A stretch of 64,000 bases of DNA from Ruegeria sp. PrR005 (GTDB lineage: Bacteria; Pseudomonadota; Alphaproteobacteria; Rhodobacterales; Rhodobacteraceae): positions 248,001 through 312,000 of the forward strand of contig NZ_JAAGOX010000032.1 of assembly GCF_010500245.1 (NCBI RefSeq), written 5' to 3'. Position numbers and translations under genes: made by a program. Under the pieces are notes generated by a model. The model had not been told where the DNA came from and ran no database searches. It saw only the letters and a list, made by a program, of their open reading frames with translations. Below, one piece after another: positions 55,318 to 64,000 of this stretch. Numbering within the stretch: the first letter of the stretch is position 1; every line of letters starts with the position of its first letter.

Positions 55318-55836
55318 GTGGATAGAGCCCAGAAAGAGAAAGTGGTCGAGGAACTCGGCCAGATCTTCGAAAGCTCTGGCGTCGTGGTGGTTGCTCACTA
55401 CGCCGGTCTGACAGTTGCCGAGATGCAAGACCTGCGCGCCCGTGCACGCGAAGCGGGTGGGTCTGTGCGTGTTGCCAAGAACAGGCTCGCCAAAATCGCC
55501 CTTGAGGGAAAGCCGTGTGCAAGCATGGCCGACCTGCTGACGGGTATGACCGTTCTGACCTATTCCGAGGACCCCGTGGCAGCAGCCAAGGTGGCCGAGG
55601 GCTTCGCCAAGGATAACAAGAAATTTGAGATCCTCGGCGGTGCAATGGGCGGAGCGGCTCTGGACCGTGCCGGCGTCGAAGCCGTGTCGAAAATGCCGTC
55701 GCGCGAAGAGCTTATCGCTCAGATCGTGTCCTGCATTGGCGCACCTGCTTCGAACATCGCTGGCGCGATTGGCGCACCTGCAAGCAACATCGCTGGCATC
55801 CTTTCCACCATCATCGAGAAGGCGGAAGCTGCGTAA
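55318..55836 (+). CDS. rplJ: Ribosomal protein L10
   Basis: At 172 residues this is the usual length. It forms the base of the L7/L12 stalk. It starts at GTG 55318 ([17 protein letters not shown]) with ttggagaga upstream; no ATG fits. It has the conserved [15 protein letters not shown] segment. The C-terminal L12-binding helix contains a tandem repeat of [10 protein letters not shown] (33-base period at 55735 and 55768). Confidence 0.95.
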   Translation: MDRAQKEKVVEELGQIFESSGVVVVAHYAGLTVAEMQDLRARAREAGGSVRVAKNRLAKIALEGKPCASMADLLTGMTVLTYSEDPVAAAKVAEGFAKDNKKFEILGGAMGGAALDRAGVEAVSKMPSREELIAQIVSCIGAPASNIAGAIGAPASNIAGILSTIIEKAEAA

Positions 55837-55917
55837 GCGGTTGGCACTGAATGATCTGCGTGGGGCATGTGCCCCGACGTTGGAACACACACACTGTAAA
55901 CGGAAAGAGCTGATAAA

Positions 55918-56295
55918 ATGGCTGATCTGAAAGCACTCGCAGAAAGCATCGTGGGTCTGACCCTGCTGGAAGCACAGGAACTGAAAAACATCCTGAAGGA
56001 CGAATACGGCATCGAGCCCGCAGCTGGCGGCGCCGTGATGGTTGCAGCAGCTGGCGACGCCGGCGGCGCAGCTGCCGAAGAAGAAAAGACCGAATTCGAC
56101 GTCGTTCTGAAGAACGCCGGCGCTTCGAAAATCAACGTGATCAAAGAAGTTCGCGGCATCACCGGTCTGGGCCTGAAAGAAGCCAAGGACCTGGTCGAAG
56201 CCGGCGGCAAGATCAAAGAAGGCATTGCAAAGGCAGAAGCAGAAGAGATCAAGGCAAAGCTGGAAGCAGCTGGCGCCGAGGTCGAACTGGCCTAA
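55918..56295 (+). CDS. rplL: Ribosomal protein L7/L12
   Basis: Encodes 125 residues. The N-terminal dimerisation domain ([22 protein letters not shown]) is followed by an Ala/Gly hinge (residues 36-55) and the C-terminal factor-binding domain ([32 protein letters not shown]). It recruits elongation factors to the ribosome. It lies 81 bases after rplJ in the same unit. Confidence 0.97.
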   Translation: MADLKALAESIVGLTLLEAQELKNILKDEYGIEPAAGGAVMVAAAGDAGGAAAEEEKTEFDVVLKNAGASKINVIKEVRGITGLGLKEAKDLVEAGGKIKEGIAKAEAEEIKAKLEAAGAEVELA

Positions 56296-56333
56296 GCACT
56301 GTTACAGGTGCGTCGCAGACGCATCGTAGTGTT

Positions 56334-56409
56334 GGCTGGGCCCGGAAAACTCCGGGTCCAGCCGAACCTGTCTTAGAAAGGGCCTCAGGCAGAGGGGCGT
56401 TTTCTAAGA
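56334..56409 (+). promoter_or_regulatory. Double hairpin in the rplL-rpoB spacer
   Basis: A 13-bp stem GGCTGGGCCCGGA/TCCGGGTCCAGCC with loop aaac (56334-56363), followed by TCTTAGAAA/TTTCTAAGA (56371-56409) with inner CCTC/GAGG. Neither has a terminal T run. The position matches the attenuator/RNase III processing region between rplL and rpoB known in other bacteria. Confidence 0.65.
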
Positions 56410-56545
56410 CGCGGTTCGCGAATCGGGAGGCCGCCACTCGGGACGGTGGCCATGAATTGATCCGAACGTGTCGTCTCGAATGGTCAAGACGCTGGGGCCC
56501 GGCGGCGTCCTTGACCGGTGAGAAAATAAAAAGGTGACATCTGAC

Positions 56546-60682
<4,137 letters not shown>

Positions 60683-60735
60683 GGGCCGCGCGCCCTTACC
60701 CCATCATCCCTTCCGCACGAATTTGAGGAAAACAA

Positions 60736-64000
<3,265 letters not shown>

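Overview
The window is GC-rich and dense with genes. It looks like chromosomal sequence from a Roseobacter-group alphaproteobacterium (Rhodobacteraceae, Ruegeria/Phaeobacter-like). The clues are a TrcR/DUF1013 cell-cycle regulator, an FnrL-type oxygen sensor beside hemN, a ccoNOQP-ccoGHIS cbb3 oxidase locus, membrane-anchored cytochrome c552, and the style of the ribosomal and RNA polymerase genes. I saw no phage, insertion sequence, CRISPR array or tRNA. The genus is inferred from gene content and protein style; no search was run.

Layout. 1-9.9 kb: the end of an ArsP-type permease, trcR, a T2 ribonuclease, recR-ybaB, a polytopic membrane protein, a TauD-type dioxygenase, an FMN reductase, an OmpA-like lipoprotein, and a WYL regulator facing a tiny basic ORF. 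9.8-26.8 kb: mainly housekeeping and small regulatory modules. These are an AraC-alkyltransferase fusion, a MarR/cysteine-hydrolase pair, nth with an adenosine-kinase-like sugar kinase, a MarR/EamA efflux pair with two perfect operators, rppH, a 2,4-dienoyl-CoA reductase, an AEC carrier, a LysR regulator, the SRP RNA gene, a cytosolic-looking CpdB-type phosphoesterase, nudC and pheA. 26.8-35.2 kb: cytochrome c552, a complete yejABEF-type peptide/microcin C uptake operon, and an EF-G paralogue with a degenerate GTPase domain.

35.4-51.2 kb is the low-oxygen respiration region. hemN and fnrL are divergent around one FNR box. After a LysR/SHMT-like pair, a GlsB membrane protein and a class III cyclase come a universal stress protein and ccoNOQP, divergent around a second FNR box. 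A third FNR box precedes ccoGHIS. FnrL thus probably coordinates anaerobic haem synthesis, the cbb3 oxidase and its maturation factors.

51.7-64 kb is the transcription/translation cluster: secE-nusG, rplKA, rplJL, rpoB and rpoC (cut by the window end). A glycosyltransferase gene with its own flanking terminator splits rplKA from rplJL.

Between genes the sequence is rich in short, stable hairpins. Among them are a three-copy intergenic element, a hairpin cluster after the OmpA gene, a hairpin that buries the ribosome binding site of a NIPSNAP gene, and three consecutive hairpins after ccoP. No wholly new multi-gene system was evident. The best leads are these RNA structures, the WYL/basic-ORF pair, the EF-G paralogue and the split ribosomal cluster.
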